Assembly (NCBI GenBank): GCA_015680685.1
Contig: MNCI01006660.1
Span: 490,203-554,202 of the forward strand
DNA: 64,000 bases
From: Gnetum montanum
Taxonomy: Eukaryota > Streptophyta > Gnetopsida > Gnetales > Gnetaceae
Direction: 5' to 3'
Of this stretch, positions 11,549 through 22,700 are shown piece by piece. The notes under the pieces are model-generated. The model ran no database searches. It was given only the letters and a program-made list of their open reading frames with translations, and was not told where the DNA came from. The first letter of the stretch is position 1, and each line of letters starts with the position of its first letter. The position numbers and the translations under genes are program-made.

Positions 11549-12459
11549 TGTACCCTAGTGAGTACTAGGTGCATCAAATAAGTTGGTTGACATCCTATAC
11601 CTATGGGTCCCTAGGGTGTAGTACCAAAATTAAGAATTTTTTGTTAATGCATTTTATGCTATGTTATTTTTGCTAATTTTCCTAACTCATTTTAATAATT
11701 TCATGCCAAAATTTGCATCTATGTGTGTATACTTATGCTTTTCTTGTTACTTGATGGTTGTAGGGTGTTTTTGAAGCCTATCTTGGTCATGGTGAAGCTC
11801 GTGGGCATCCTATGCTACATAAGTGAACCCCTCCCCAACATGCTTGCATTGGATATGTAGGTGGGCCCTTAGGTAGTGTGGTTCTAGCTAGGGACTCATG
11901 AGTTTGTGGAGTACTTGTTGCAATAGTTTAGTGTGATCATGTGGTCACACTTGGCAATGGAGGTTACTAACACCATCACTGAGACATTGCTACCTAGGGC
12001 TAACAAAGACATCTTGAGTTTCATGTTAGATGAGCCTACTACTAGCAGTGACTGAGCAAGTGGTTTAGGTTAAGGTCCTAGTGGTGCTTGATACCTATCT
12101 AGGATATGGCACATGATGGGGTTTGGTTGCTACAATAAGAGCAACACACTTTTCATTGTACTATGAGTACACACCCTATTCGAAAACCCACCTAGAACTA
12201 TCTACAACACCAAAGGGTAAGTGCATTTATGGTTTTTGCAATGTTCTTTGCTACTTTTTCATGTTAAATTGCTAACATCTCATGACCAACACCAGGTTTA
12301 GGGTTGACGAGGAGGGCCTACATGATGAGGTAGATGCTCTAGCCTTGACCCGTATTGCCCTAGAGGTGTTCTCTTCTAGCCCAAATTTTTAGGCAACCAT
12401 GATTGAGAAAGTGGGGTCTAACCTTGGGGCCTGATGAGACGCCATATGCACTAGGCCGC

Positions 12460-12479
12460 GATATCGCGTACGCGATATC
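12460..12479. other. Perfect 20-bp palindrome at a gap edge
   Basis: GATATCGCGTACGCGATATC equals its own reverse complement, and the next base is N. Its CpG-dense core stands out in CpG-poor surroundings. It may extend into the gap and may have caused it. Confidence 0.9.
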
Positions 12480-13184
12480 NNNNNNNNNNNNNNNNNNNNN
12501 NNNNNNNNNNNNNNNNNNNNNNNNNNNNNNNNNNNNNNNNNNNNNNNNNNNNNNNNNNNNNNNNNNNNNNNNNNNNNNNNNNNNNNNNNNNNNNNNNNNN
12601 NNNNNNNNNNNNNNNNNNNNNNNNNNNNNNNNNNNNNNNNNNNNNNNNNNNNNNNNNNNNNNNNNNNNNNNNNNNNNNNNNNNNNNNNNNNNNNNNNNNN
12701 NNNNNNNNNNNNNNNNNNNNNNNNNNNNNNNNNNNNNNNNNNNNNNNNNNNNNNNNNNNNNNNNNNNNNNNNNNNNNNNNNNNNNNNNNNNNNNNNNNNN
12801 NNNNNNNNNNNNNNNNNNNNNNNNNNNNNNNNNNNNNNNNNNNNNNNNNNNNNNNNNNNNNNNNNNNNNNNNNNNNNNNNNNNNNNNNNNNNNNNNNNNN
12901 NNNNNNNNNNNNNNNNNNNNNNNNNNNNNNNNNNNNNNNNNNNNNNNNNNNNNNNNNNNNNNNNNNNNNNNNNNNNNNNNNNNNNNNNNNNNNNNNNNNN
13001 NNNNNNNNNNNNNNNNNNNNNNNNNNNNNNNNNNNNNNNNNNNNNNNNNNNNNNNNNNNNNNNNNNNNNNNNNNNNNNNNNNNNNNNNNNNNNNNNNNNN
13101 NNNNNNNNNNNNNNNNNNNNNNNNNNNNNNNNNNNNNNNNNNNNNNNNNNNNNNNNNNNNNNNNNNNNNNNNNNNNNNNNNNNN
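12480..13184. other. Assembly gap (705 N)
   Basis: A run of N. Long open frames across it in both strands are artefacts. Confidence 0.99.
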
Positions 13185-15960
13185 TACAAGCAAGCCTGGG
13201 AAGACAACGAACGATTAACCCCAAGTGTTTCTTGTGGCGTTAAGGCATTTAGTCTGCGGAGTTCGACCGGATCGCGCGTGTACGCTCGTTTCGTATGGTG
13301 GAGTGTAGGGGTACCTCGCCACTCATCAGGGCCTATCATACTTGGTATCTAAGGGCATATGAGTGGTGTAAAATCCACAATTGGTTGGATGAGGAGATGC
13401 TTCCAACATCAGCTCCATCTTGCATCGCATTTGTGCCACATATGCATCTATGTTTTGGCTTATGTAGTTTCTCGTGTATGCCTGTTAGTTTGCCTTTGCA
13501 TGATGCTAATGTTGTTTTTCCTTTGTTGTAGTATTTTTTTCCTTAGGCAAGGTGATAGTGATAACCACGGATTGCACAGAGGTCATTCTCATCATGAAGT
13601 ATGGTGATGTGAAGGGTCCACAACACTGGCTATGCCATAACACCTTAGATGCACTGACAGCTTGACTCACACATGTAGGGTTGATGGACCTATTTTTGGC
13701 CCTTAACTTGAGTATCCTAGTGGTTGAAATGGTTATCATCATCAACTCCTGTAGCAACAACATCAAAAAATTTGTCACCTGAGTGCATTGTGTGATGGTA
13801 GTGCTTGATCTCAACAAGGCCTTCTTTGTTGACCTCTTTGGCCTTCCCATTGATGGACCAATGATTGTTGATAAGGCCAGTAGAAAGGTGAACCATAGAG
13901 GGGAGATTGAGAAGTGGTTGGAGGCCACTTGATCTTACAATGATATACCAATTAAGGATGTGCTTGTGCTTGAGGTGTGAAAGCTCTACCCTCTTTTCTC
14001 CACTCATGCCTTTCTGAAGTTGCTCTCCCAAGGAAAGATCCTTGGGGTGGAGTAGGCATAGGTGATGAAGGAGGTGTTGTTAAAGGGCACGAGGTTCAAC
14101 TAGGCTACCTGTATCATCACTAGCTTACATGCAAAGATTTCTAGGCCATGGCTCAACCTCCAAGTTAAGGTTCCATGTCCACTTCACATTCTTCACAAGA
14201 TACTTATGAAGGTTCATCAAGCTCTTGGTTTTGTGCAATGGAAGATAATGAACTATGTAGGATCATGAGTAGCTCTCCGAGCCATGGATTAAGCACATGT
14301 TCATGACCACTTGCATGTAGGATCCCTTAGAGGAGATCAATGAGTTGTTATTTGCAATAACTAAGGGTCTCATGGGGAAATCACATTACTCATGTGACAA
14401 TGCAAGCGAGGGTCCCCTAGTTGGCACTAGTGACATGAACAAGGTGGATCACTATATTGCAAAGATGGTGGGATTATCTAAGGAAAAGATTAAGAGGCCA
14501 TGTCCTATGGAGGAGGCTACCCCTGAGGCCAAGAGGCCAAGCAATAAGAAGATCTGTATTAGGCTTCAAAGCTTGTGCACAGAGGTTAAAGGTTACTATG
14601 TGTAACTTGTTAGCTGCATATATTATATTAATGTATGTTTATATGTTTATATTTTTCTTCCTTATGTTATGTTTTTAACTAGCTAGTAACATGCACATGT
14701 GTACTAACGTGCTATCTATGTATGTGTGTTAATTGCAGAGATAGAAGATAGGGCTACTAGAGCAATGGCTGAAGTGTAGCAGAAGAAGCACCTCCTCAAG
14801 CTAAGAAGGGGAAGGCTCATGGGTATGTGTTACCTGAGATAGCAAAGATCCTATGATAGTTGGAGGAAGAGGGGTTGCTTTACCCTAATGGGAGTTACTT
14901 TGATAGCATATTCAATGGTGTGCAACTAGGTGATCCCTTGCACTTATGCCTAAGGGCTTGCTAGGTAACTAATTATCTACTACTATCTATCATTGCTTGC
15001 TTACTCTAGCATCTTTAATTATCCTATTATATGCTAATTAAATTGTTGTGTTATAGCATTATATGTCCCTACTAGCGGTCCCACGTCTACCTACTACATG
15101 GAGTCATGGGTAGACATGCCCAATAAATTTACCTTCATGGAAGGCATTGTTGAGGACATGATGGATTACTTGTAGTAGGTAGATCTTGAGCTTGGTATGT
15201 GTGATATTACTTTGCTATGTTGCTCTACTGCTTACATGCTTAGTTTTTGGCTAACATTAATTGCTTGTTACATGCCTAGAGGTCCTAAGCTTTAGTGGGA
15301 TCTGAGCAAGGTAGCCAAGGTATATGCCCTCCCTAACCTCCCTCTTAAGGTTAATCAAGTATCTCATCACATGCATGAGGCATCGAACAAGTGCACACTT
15401 TCCTATGCAAAGGCATTGTGGATCTACAAGCACTTGAATGAGCACTTGTGGAAATGCATGCATGAGCTATAGGAGAGGGTGGCCAGCCAAGATATGAAGA
15501 TCAATGATCTTCAATCAAGATATGATTTCTTGGTAGCTAGAGCTCAAGGAGACAGCGCCTGGTGTACCTCTAAGATAGAGTATACCTGATATTGAATAGG
15601 AATCAGAGTTAAGAATGAGGCCACATAGGAGGTGATTGAGGAGCGGCTATAGATGGACTTGCTTTTCCAAAAGAATCAAGATTGGAAAAATTATAGTACA
15701 AAGATGTATAGATAGATGCAGACTTAGAAGAACCAAAAGCATGAATATAAGCATGAGTGTGATGCAGACCTATGATGGTACAAAGAGGAGTTTACTGAAC
15801 ATCGTTGCATCAAGATGTTTCTTGAAGCAACTGGTAGAAGGTAGACATACAAGTTTTTTGCATGACATATGGTGGTGAGTGGCTCTCCTAAGAGAGAGAT
15901 TATCATCCCTTTCAGAGAGGCTTCTTTTGCTACCTCCACCTAACATCACTAGTTGAGCAT

Positions 15961-16199
15961 GACCTGATGCACACCTGCTATTGGGCATTTTTTCTATTTT
16001 TGTTGTATTTTTATTGCATGACACTACTCATGATATATACTGCTATTCATATGGTGTCTAATGCATGTATTTGCTATATGTAATGTGTAATGTGTAAATA
16101 TTTTCTTTTTATGTTTTATGATTATTTGTTATGCATTTGCTATGCTTATAATGTGATGAATTAATGTGCTAACTTAGTATTATGCAACAATAGCATAAC
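15961..16199. other. AT-rich spacer after the unknown coding unit
   Basis: It is rich in TATGTAATG and TATGC words. No coding or RNA feature is seen. Confidence 0.35.
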
Positions 16200-16435
16200 T
16201 AGGCCATTGCAAGCCCCATGCTAGTTTAAGGCCATTTCAAGACATGATGGTAGGATTAATGGGGATAGTTTAAGGGCATTTTAGGCCATGGGCATTGCTA
16301 GTTTAAGTCCATTCTAGGCCACATGTTGCTAGTTTATGACCATGGTAGGCTACACATTGCTATTTAAGGCCATGGCACGCCATAGAAATAGGATCAAAAG
16401 CAATAGTTTAAGGTCATCTTGGGCCTAGTATGTTG
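16200..16435. repeat. CTAGTTTAAGGCCAT minisatellite downstream of protease
   Basis: There are about seven units of roughly 33 bp, such as gctagtttaaggccatttca and gctagtttatgaccatggta. The array lies on the 3' side of a minus-strand protease, the same place as 30220-30285 in element C. Confidence 0.7.
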
Positions 16436-16799
16436 CTATCTCTCTTTTATTCTTGTAATTTTAATTTTTATGATTTTTATGCATTTTGATATTTTTTATG
16501 CATGAAAGTAAATGCATTGAAGCAACAACAACAAAAATGTAACCTAAGCTATCAAATGCATAGATAATGTGGATAGTAAGCTAATCAATTAAACTAAATG
16601 TAAACAATATGCTACAATGCTAATGTGACATAAATGGGAAGCAAGATGTAGCGTGTAAGTGAATAGCAGGCAAGTCCTTGGTGTGCTTTTGGACTAAGGG
16701 GGCATCTTGGTCACACAATTGCTTCCTAATCTAGTGTAGATTAGGGGGTGCATAGGGCTAGAGGATACTATTCAATAGTCTCTTTGACCTTTACTTGCT
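16436..16799. other. Spacer between minisatellite and protease
   Basis: No domain is coded. It aligns loosely with 30290-30450 of element C around 'ttttggactaagggggcatc' and 'ttttggccataggggcgctt', so it is a shared part of the element body. Confidence 0.4.
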
Positions 16800-17440
16800 A
16801 CATTGAAGGGAAATTTTGCCCATAAGGCATCCGCTGGTAAGCTATCAACTTCTTCTATCTTTTCAAGTGGGTTTTCCTCACATGCTTCATCCTTATCCTT
16901 TAGTGTGGACATGTCATCAAGAAATATTACCTCTAACCCTTGCTCCATATCTATGTTGTTAATGGCTAGAGGGGCTATGTTATCATCATGGATGATAACT
17001 TCACCACCTTCATATAGAAGGCGGATTTCTTGATGGATGAGGGAAAAGATGGTCCATAGCTAGGCTAGCCAAGGCCTACCTAATATCAAGTTGAATTCTA
17101 GCATCTCCTCTATAATGATAAACTCAATGAAGGTGGGGAATTGCTCTCCTATCACAAAGGCTATTGTCATGATGCCCTTAATAGTGATGCATGACCCACT
17201 AAAGGATTTTACGCACCTAGTCTTTGTTAGACTAATTTGGTCTATGAGGCCTAGTTTGTTGGCCTTGACCTCCTCCATATGTTCTAAGAGATGAATTTTG
17301 CATGGAGGGGACTTGAGCTTGATTTTCTTGGCTTGTGCAAGGGCCCCAGTGCTTAGTTGTGAGTTGCTAGTTGTGGCCTCGTTAGTTGTTTTGGCCATGG
17401 GGACTACAAATAGGGGTACTAACTTCGGTGGACCAAGTGC
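16800..17440 (-). pseudogene. Tat-lineage aspartic protease region, decayed
   Basis: The open frame at 17398-17060 reads, in order, a Lys-rich linker, GLIDQISLTKTRCVKSFSGS, TIAFVIGEQFPTFIEFIIIE and FNLILGRPWLA. The last is the ILGRPW signature that closes the retropepsin fold in this lineage. The N-terminal active-site segment (VDDGA in the copy at 30.9 kb) is not readable here, so the catalytic Asp region is lost or rearranged. It continues below 17060 with a short tail also seen in element C (GGEVIIHDDN, IDMEQ). Confidence 0.75.
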
Positions 17441-17499
17441 TCTTTACTCCTGATGTTGTCTCATTAGCTTGTCTGTGAGATGCTCGTTGGACCTCCCAG

Positions 17500-19920
17500 G
17501 TTACCACCTAGAAGGTCAATTAGTGTTGCTAGTAGGATTGGCCCTTGGATGGGAAGGGACAGATACATTACCAACTACCAAACATTGAGTAGGTGAGGAA
17601 TCACTATGTTGCGGCACCTTGATGGTAAAGGGTAGCTGGGTGGTTTTCATTGATGCAACATCAGGTGGGATCCTAACCACAAAGGGCATCATAGGTGCTT
17701 GGTATGACACTCTAATAACAAAAGGGGGCCTCGAACCCGTGAGGGCTAAGGGAATCCTTGCACTATTAGAGGGTACTTGAACCATGAACAGTTACCATGC
17801 TAGTTACGGGTTGATAGCATTGATGACATAGCCTACATTGTCTGGGTTCAAAGTATCCTTATACATCCCCATGGATTGGTTTTGAGGCCTAATTGGATTG
17901 GTAGCATCAAGTACCAACTCACCTCTATCAATCATTCTTTGGTGGTAATCCTACAGAGCCATGCAAAAGTCAATTTTGTGACCCAGCAACCAATGGTAGT
18001 GGTAAGACCAATCCAAATTAAAGTGTTTTTATACTGGAGGCTCATTCAAGAATGCTAATGGATGATTCCTCAAGAACTTGTACTATCTATCATGCCTTTT
18101 GTAAGCATCTTGGAACATCTACTTGTACTAGATACATCCAACCTTCAACATTTGGTCCAATAGTTCAAAAGGTTTCAATGGGAGTGAGGTATACTTTGAG
18201 CAATCATTGCACTCAAAGTTGGGCCTTGGAGCAACTTACACTATGGTCACTAATGATGTGGGTTGGTTGGTTGCCGCGGTGCTAGGAGTGGTAGTTTGAT
18301 TGTTGGCCAGGGCCTTAGGTGGCCTAGCCATTGGTTTCAGGGTAGTTGTTTTGGCCTCTTTTGTCATATTTGCTATAGTTGTGCTTTTCTTTCCCTTATA
18401 CTTGTCCTTCTTAGCATGTATGTTTTTATAGGCCATGTAGGATGGATCCTTGCTAGCTTTCACCACATTTGTATGCTCTTTGTTTGGGCAAAGGATTGGC
18501 TCAGAGACTGCAACACTAAGTAGTATAGTTTTGACTTGATGAAGTTGTTAACTACATCCTTAAAGATGGCTAGGAGCTGCATCTTAGCTATTGGCTCTCT
18601 AATTCATTTAGGGAGGTGCTCTAGTGTTCAAAATTTTTTTGCATAGGCTCTAAGTGATCCTACTTGATCTACATGAGCTCCTCCATGGTATTTTTAAGCT
18701 TCAAGTTATACTTGAAGTGCATGATAAACTGGTTCAAAAGATCCTTCAAAGAGGAGATAGAGCTCGTGGGTAGTGCTCGGTACTAGTCTAGTGCCTTGCT
18801 AGTGAGTGACATGGCAAAAATGCATCTAATGAAATGTGGCCATGCTTGTAGTAGTAGGCACTTAGATTTGAATGTCACAAGGTGGAAATTGGAGTTCCCT
18901 TCACCATTGTACTTAGTGAAGTGGGGTAGTGGGATCCCAGTAGGTAGAGTTAGTGGTGTAATAACAAGACTTACAAGATTATCTTAGTAGAAGTCCACCA
19001 TGTGAACTATTTTAGAGGAGGTGGCCTTGAGCCACTTGACCTCCTCTATTAAGGTTTGGATCAATTGGAATGCCTAATCCAAGTTTCAGGATGTAGTAGA
19101 GTGCTATGGCAATTATGCTACCTACTATGCTAGTTGCATGGTCCATGACCTAGTTCCAGGTTGTGGGACCATGCAAGGTGCTTATTGTGCTACCTATTCT
19201 ATGGACCTAGTGATTGAACCATGTCATGTGTGCATCAGTTGAACCACTACCAAGGTTGTCAATAAAATAGGTAGGACGTAAGGTGCCTAAGTCATTTGGG
19301 ATTGGGAGACATGTGCAGTGTGAATGTAAGGTTGAGCAAGCATGATTGCCACTGGTAGAGATGGTTGGATAGGTTACGAAAATGCCCTGAAGGGAAAGTT
19401 AATAGGAGGTAGTGCATCTCGAAGTGTATGCTGCATCTGGTGTGTTACTACTATAAGCGTTGACTTGGAAGGTGACACTAGGGCTATGAAAATCTTAAGA
19501 AAGAAAGGTAGATGGGACTATGGGAGGGCTAGATCAAGGGTTGTCCACTGGAAGATAGTATGGAAGGAGTCCTCATGCTTGAAATGACCTTCAAACTCAT
19601 CTTGCTCTTCTTGCAAGGGTTCCTTGTAATCTGTCCCTACTTCATGCTCACTTGTTTGAACAAACTAGGCTAGGATCCATCGACAGGGTTTGGTTAATGA
19701 GTTGAAGTTGACGAGGGAGGGGATATACTCCTATCCATTTTGATGGATGAGCTCATAACCTCAATTTGCTTCCATGTCTAGGTAGTCTATGAATAGGACC
19801 ACTTGGATCTTCACATAGATGAAGTTTTACTATTCATCATTCAACATGGTATACTTGGGATCTTAGCCAGACAACCTAAGTGATTTCCTTGGCTCTACCA
19901 TGGTAGGACTAGTAGGGTGG
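17500..19920 (-). pseudogene. Tat-lineage gag, decayed
   Basis: Pieces read 5' to 3' on the minus strand are: a capsid-like part near 18985-18880 (LPHFTKYNGEG); a basic linker at 18466-18236 (KKDKYKGKKSTT); a zinc-knuckle remnant near 18000-17950 (HYHWLLGHKIDFC, first Cys replaced by Tyr); and a Pro/Val-rich linker at 17785-17516 with repeated modules PFVIRV, PFVVRIP and PFTIKVP. The same order is found in element C. Stops and frameshifts are frequent. Gag would form the particle that packages element RNA. Confidence 0.7.
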
Positions 19921-20113
19921 TAATCCTATTTTCTTGTTGGGTTGGCAAGGTAGTGAGTGTGCTCAGAACTAATGTTAAAGGTTTTTTAGAATTCATGTGT
20001 GTGGGTTAAAAATTATGGAAAAATAGCTAACTTTGTTGGTTGCAAAAAATGGCTAACTCTAGAAATTGCAAAAAAAAAATGGCTAAGTTTAGAAATTGTA
20101 GAAAAATGGCTAA

Positions 20114-20206
20114 CTCTAGAGACTATGCTCTCTATGCTAAGAGATAACTATACTCTCTATGCTAAGAGCTAACTATGCTCTCTACTAAGCATCTAGAATT
20201 TAGCTA
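20114..20206. repeat. Leader repeat sharing the GACTATGCTCTCTA word
   Basis: Three tandem units of about 31 bp (actatgctctctatgctaag) lie between gag and the primer-binding site, that is, in the 5' leader of a minus-strand element. The word is that of the LTR hairpins at 4330-5095. Confidence 0.65.
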
Positions 20207-20432
20207 AGCATGTGAATGGATTCTTTGGAGTTGCTACATGGGTTCTAGGGAATCCAATCTACATCAACTAGTTAGTAGACAACACCTACACAGGCCTAAG
20301 ATTTAGCTACTTCCACACATGTAGCAGGTCCACAGGGGTGTTGCGTCTACACTAGCCCAAAGTTAGCAATAGGGTTGCAGAGAGCATATGACACAACCTC
20401 AAAAGAAGTCTAAAAGAGAAAAATGATTCACA

Positions 20433-20449
20433 CCCTTCTTCTAGCACCA
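20433..20449 (-). promoter_or_regulatory. Primer-binding site
   Basis: The minus strand reads TGGTGCTAGAAGAAGGG, six bases after the LTR end. From memory, many plant Tat elements have TGGCGCTAGAAGGAGGG here. A related site is at 34441-34456. It fixes the LTR at 20456 as a 5' LTR for the gag at 17.5-19.9 kb. Confidence 0.6.
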
Positions 20450-21143
20450 AAAAATTATAGCAGTCGAAAACATCAGTGGCTGGAACACCAAGGGATTCAC
20501 AAGCACCTAGCTTGACTCTGCATCCATGTGAGGGCCTATTGGAGGTAAAGACAAGGTGCTTAATGTAGTGACCAAAAAAGTTAGTGGTTGGAACACCAAG
20601 AGGTTGTTAGACATATAGTTTAACCTTGGATCCGTGCTAGGGTCGTGCTGGAGAGAAATGGAAATGGGGTACCCTGAACAGTCTAGTTGATCAGATAGGA
20701 ACTTAATAGGTGTAACTTAACCTTTTGTAAAAATTTGTTTTAGGAGCAACGTATGAAGTAAAGAAATGATCAACAAATGCAAGAAAATAAAAGTAGTGCA
20801 AAACACAAAAATAGTAAACAAAGCATAGAAGAGACTTGGGTGAGAAAATGCACCACCCCAAGATGGCAAATCTAATCTTTTCTTTGTTGAAAAGTGTACA
20901 ACTGAGTATGCAACACTAAAATGGCATAACTTACAATAGAGCACTATGGTCATAGGTCCTTGAACTATAGCCAATAGCTTGCTACTCGGGATTCTTGTGC
21001 TTGCCAATTTGCTCGCCAAAGTGCCAAAATGCTAGACCCGCAAAAGGATGTCTAGAGTCAACTAGAATGCTCAAAGCTAACTAGAATGCTAAAAATGCCG
21101 ACTATGCTCTCCAAAAGCCAACCCTTTGAACATTTTTCACCGG

Positions 21144-21154
21144 GGTATTTATAG
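21144..21154 (-). promoter_or_regulatory. LTR TATA box
   Basis: The minus strand reads CTATAAATACC, at the same relative place as in the other LTRs. Confidence 0.65.
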
Positions 21155-21581
21155 GGTCAAAATTAGGGGAAAAACATGGTCTAGATGCCATGTGTCCAAG
21201 GTCGCACAAGGTGCAATCATAGTTGTGCTATGCAAGTGTGTGATGCTGGATGTGAACACTGTTATGTTGTGACCATACTGCTAAAACTACATGTGCCAAA
21301 ATCCAAAAATCATACTAACAATGAAAATGAAATGGAGCCTATGCTCTAGGACTATGTCTTCTCTACTCTTATGAGCAGGGTCAAGCATAGGGACAATTTT
21401 GGGAATTGATCAGGGGTATGAAAAATGAAGCAAGTTTGCTGATCTTGTCCATCAAAAATGCCAGGGTGAGAATGATCATTGCCAACAAGTTTTAGAGCTA
21501 ATTGAAAATGTCTTGATGCCTCCATGTAAGTGTTACATTACTTACATTGTCCATCATGTTGGCGTAATGTAAGTAACTACA

Positions 21582-22391
21582 TGCTACGCTACATAGCATA
21601 GTATAGCATAGCCACTGATCTTGAAAGAAGTCTTGCCTAGAAACTGAGAGAATTTTTCTAAGGCTTGGTCAAGAAAAAAATTGCAACTTTGTCTTCCATG
21701 CTAGAAATCGTTCAGACTTGCTGAGTTCATCCTTGGGGCCTTCTGTAGTTTTGCATCCTCACTACACTGTGCTACGCTATGTAGCATAGCACAACATAGT
21801 AGCCAATGTGACTTGCATCCTTGTTTAATGTACAACATTTTATCTGGAAACTTTGCTTGAGGTCTAAGGGCTAAGTGGGATAGGTAGTTTTGAAGGCTGA
21901 AGCATTGCCAAGTGTGATCCTCTTGCTGGGATTGCTCAATAGAGGGGCCTTTGTGTGTTCTGTCCTTACTATGTTATGCTACATTGCATAGCATAGCACA
22001 GCGTAGCACCCAATGTTGGCCAAATCCTGACTCATTTTTACAAACATTTTGTCATAGGATGTTTGTCATGTCTTGATGTGTCAATAGAGCAAGCTTGTTT
22101 GACAGTTGAAGTAGGGGCAAGTACTTTTACTCCATTGGAGCTACCCGAGTAGGAGTGTTGTCAAAGTAAATCCCCACTACACTATGCTACACTGTGTAGC
22201 ATAGCATAGCGTAGCACTCAGATTGAGATAATACTTGACAAAATTTGCCACATTCCATTGCACCATATCACTCATGGTTCAGGGATGAAATAGGGCAGAT
22301 GCTCTAGAAGATTGGCTAGTTATCAATTTGCGTCTTGGACATCTGATTGGTCTTTACAAGGCTTGCTACACTGTGTAGTGTAGCGTAGTAG
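21582..22391. repeat. U3 array of five palindromes, about 180-210 bp apart
   Basis: Inverted repeats centred on CTACGCTRTGTAGCATAG lie at 21582-21612, 21762-21802, 21969-22008, 22177-22214 and 22366-22391. The second and fourth pair over roughly 18 bases per arm. They sit upstream of the TATA box. Confidence 0.8.
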
Positions 22392-22684
22392 ATTTCTTCA
22401 TTAGAAAACTTGCCGAACTATTTAGCTCATCATGAACACTTTCAGAAACTCCTAGCATGGTCTCTGGATAGATTGTCAACTAGGTCAATTGTCCAGTTGG
22501 GTAGGCTAGGGAGCCCAGCAGGCCTATCATCCCTAGAGATAGAAAACTTGCCAGACTGTACAATCTACACTTAGTGCCTACACTATCTTCATGGCCCATC
22601 GTGACCCTACACTTGTGGAAGCCCTTGCCTGAATTTCAAGACTTTGCTCAGGCATCAGGGTCCTAAAATTTTATGGTGTTTAAA

Positions 22685-22700
22685 TGACCCCTCTTTGTTG
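22685..22700 (-). promoter_or_regulatory. Polypurine tract of body B
   Basis: The minus strand reads caacaaagaggggtca next to the LTR, matching 5150-5166 and 28678-28690. Confidence 0.55.

Larger units (their letters stand above)
12432..13328. mobile_element. Solo LTR inserted in the unknown coding unit, 5-bp target duplication GGGCC
   Basis: The insert starts TGATGAG and ends CTCATCA (exact inverted ends, TG...CA). It is flanked by GGGCC at 12427-12431 and 13329-13333. Removing it plus one GGGCC joins KVGSNL to GAYHTW in one frame, which strongly supports insertion into an exon. Its visible ends are CpG-rich and undecayed, unlike everything around, so it is young. Total length is 897 bases, of which 705 are unknown (N), so it could hide more than a solo LTR. 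No polymerase domain is visible. Confidence 0.75.
11760..15960 (+). pseudogene. Decayed intron-containing coding unit of unknown family
   Basis: Exon-like stretches are separated by GT...AG spacers: introns about 14602-14738, 14964-15054 and 15194-15280, with acceptors ttgcag, ttatag and gcctag. Readable pieces include WYLRAYEWCKIHNWLDEE (about 13343), LDLNKAFFVDLFGLPIDGPM (about 13804), ITSLHAKISRPWLNLQVKVP (about 14113), LYPNGSYFDSIFNGVQL (about 14877), YYMESWVDMPNKFTFMEGIV (about 15090) and a heptad-rich tail VASQDMKINDLQSRYDFL (about 15480). Many TAG/TGA codons sit where Trp or Gln/Arg is likely. I do not recognise the family; FGLPxDGPM followed by SLHAKI resembles repeat-associated plant proteins, but only loosely. 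It lies in the opposite orientation between gag-protease and pol of a Tat element. It could be a captured host gene or another element's ORF. Confidence 0.5.
20456..22684 (-). mobile_element. Tat-type LTR shared by two element bodies
   Basis: The left edge (ttatagcagtcgaaaacatc) aligns with other LTR starts and is followed on its left by a primer-binding site and gag. The right edge (tatggtgtttaaa) is followed by a polypurine tract, then by 3'-end sequence and integrase of body B. It therefore acts as 5' LTR toward the left and 3' LTR toward the right, an LTR-body-LTR-body array. The start module (gtggctggaacaccaa) is duplicated at about 20470 and 20585. The TATA box is at 21144-21154. U3 (21155-22684) carries the palindrome array. 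Length is 2229 bases. Confidence 0.7.

Noticed and set aside
12360-13339. Long open frames of 250-316 codons on both strands
   Set aside because: They are open only because they cross the run of N at 12480-13184.
13337-13352. TTGGTATCTAAGGGC as a tRNA-Met primer-binding site after an LTR end
   Set aside because: The GGGCC target duplication places the LTR end at 13328, and the string reads in frame as coding sequence (TWYLRAYEW region).
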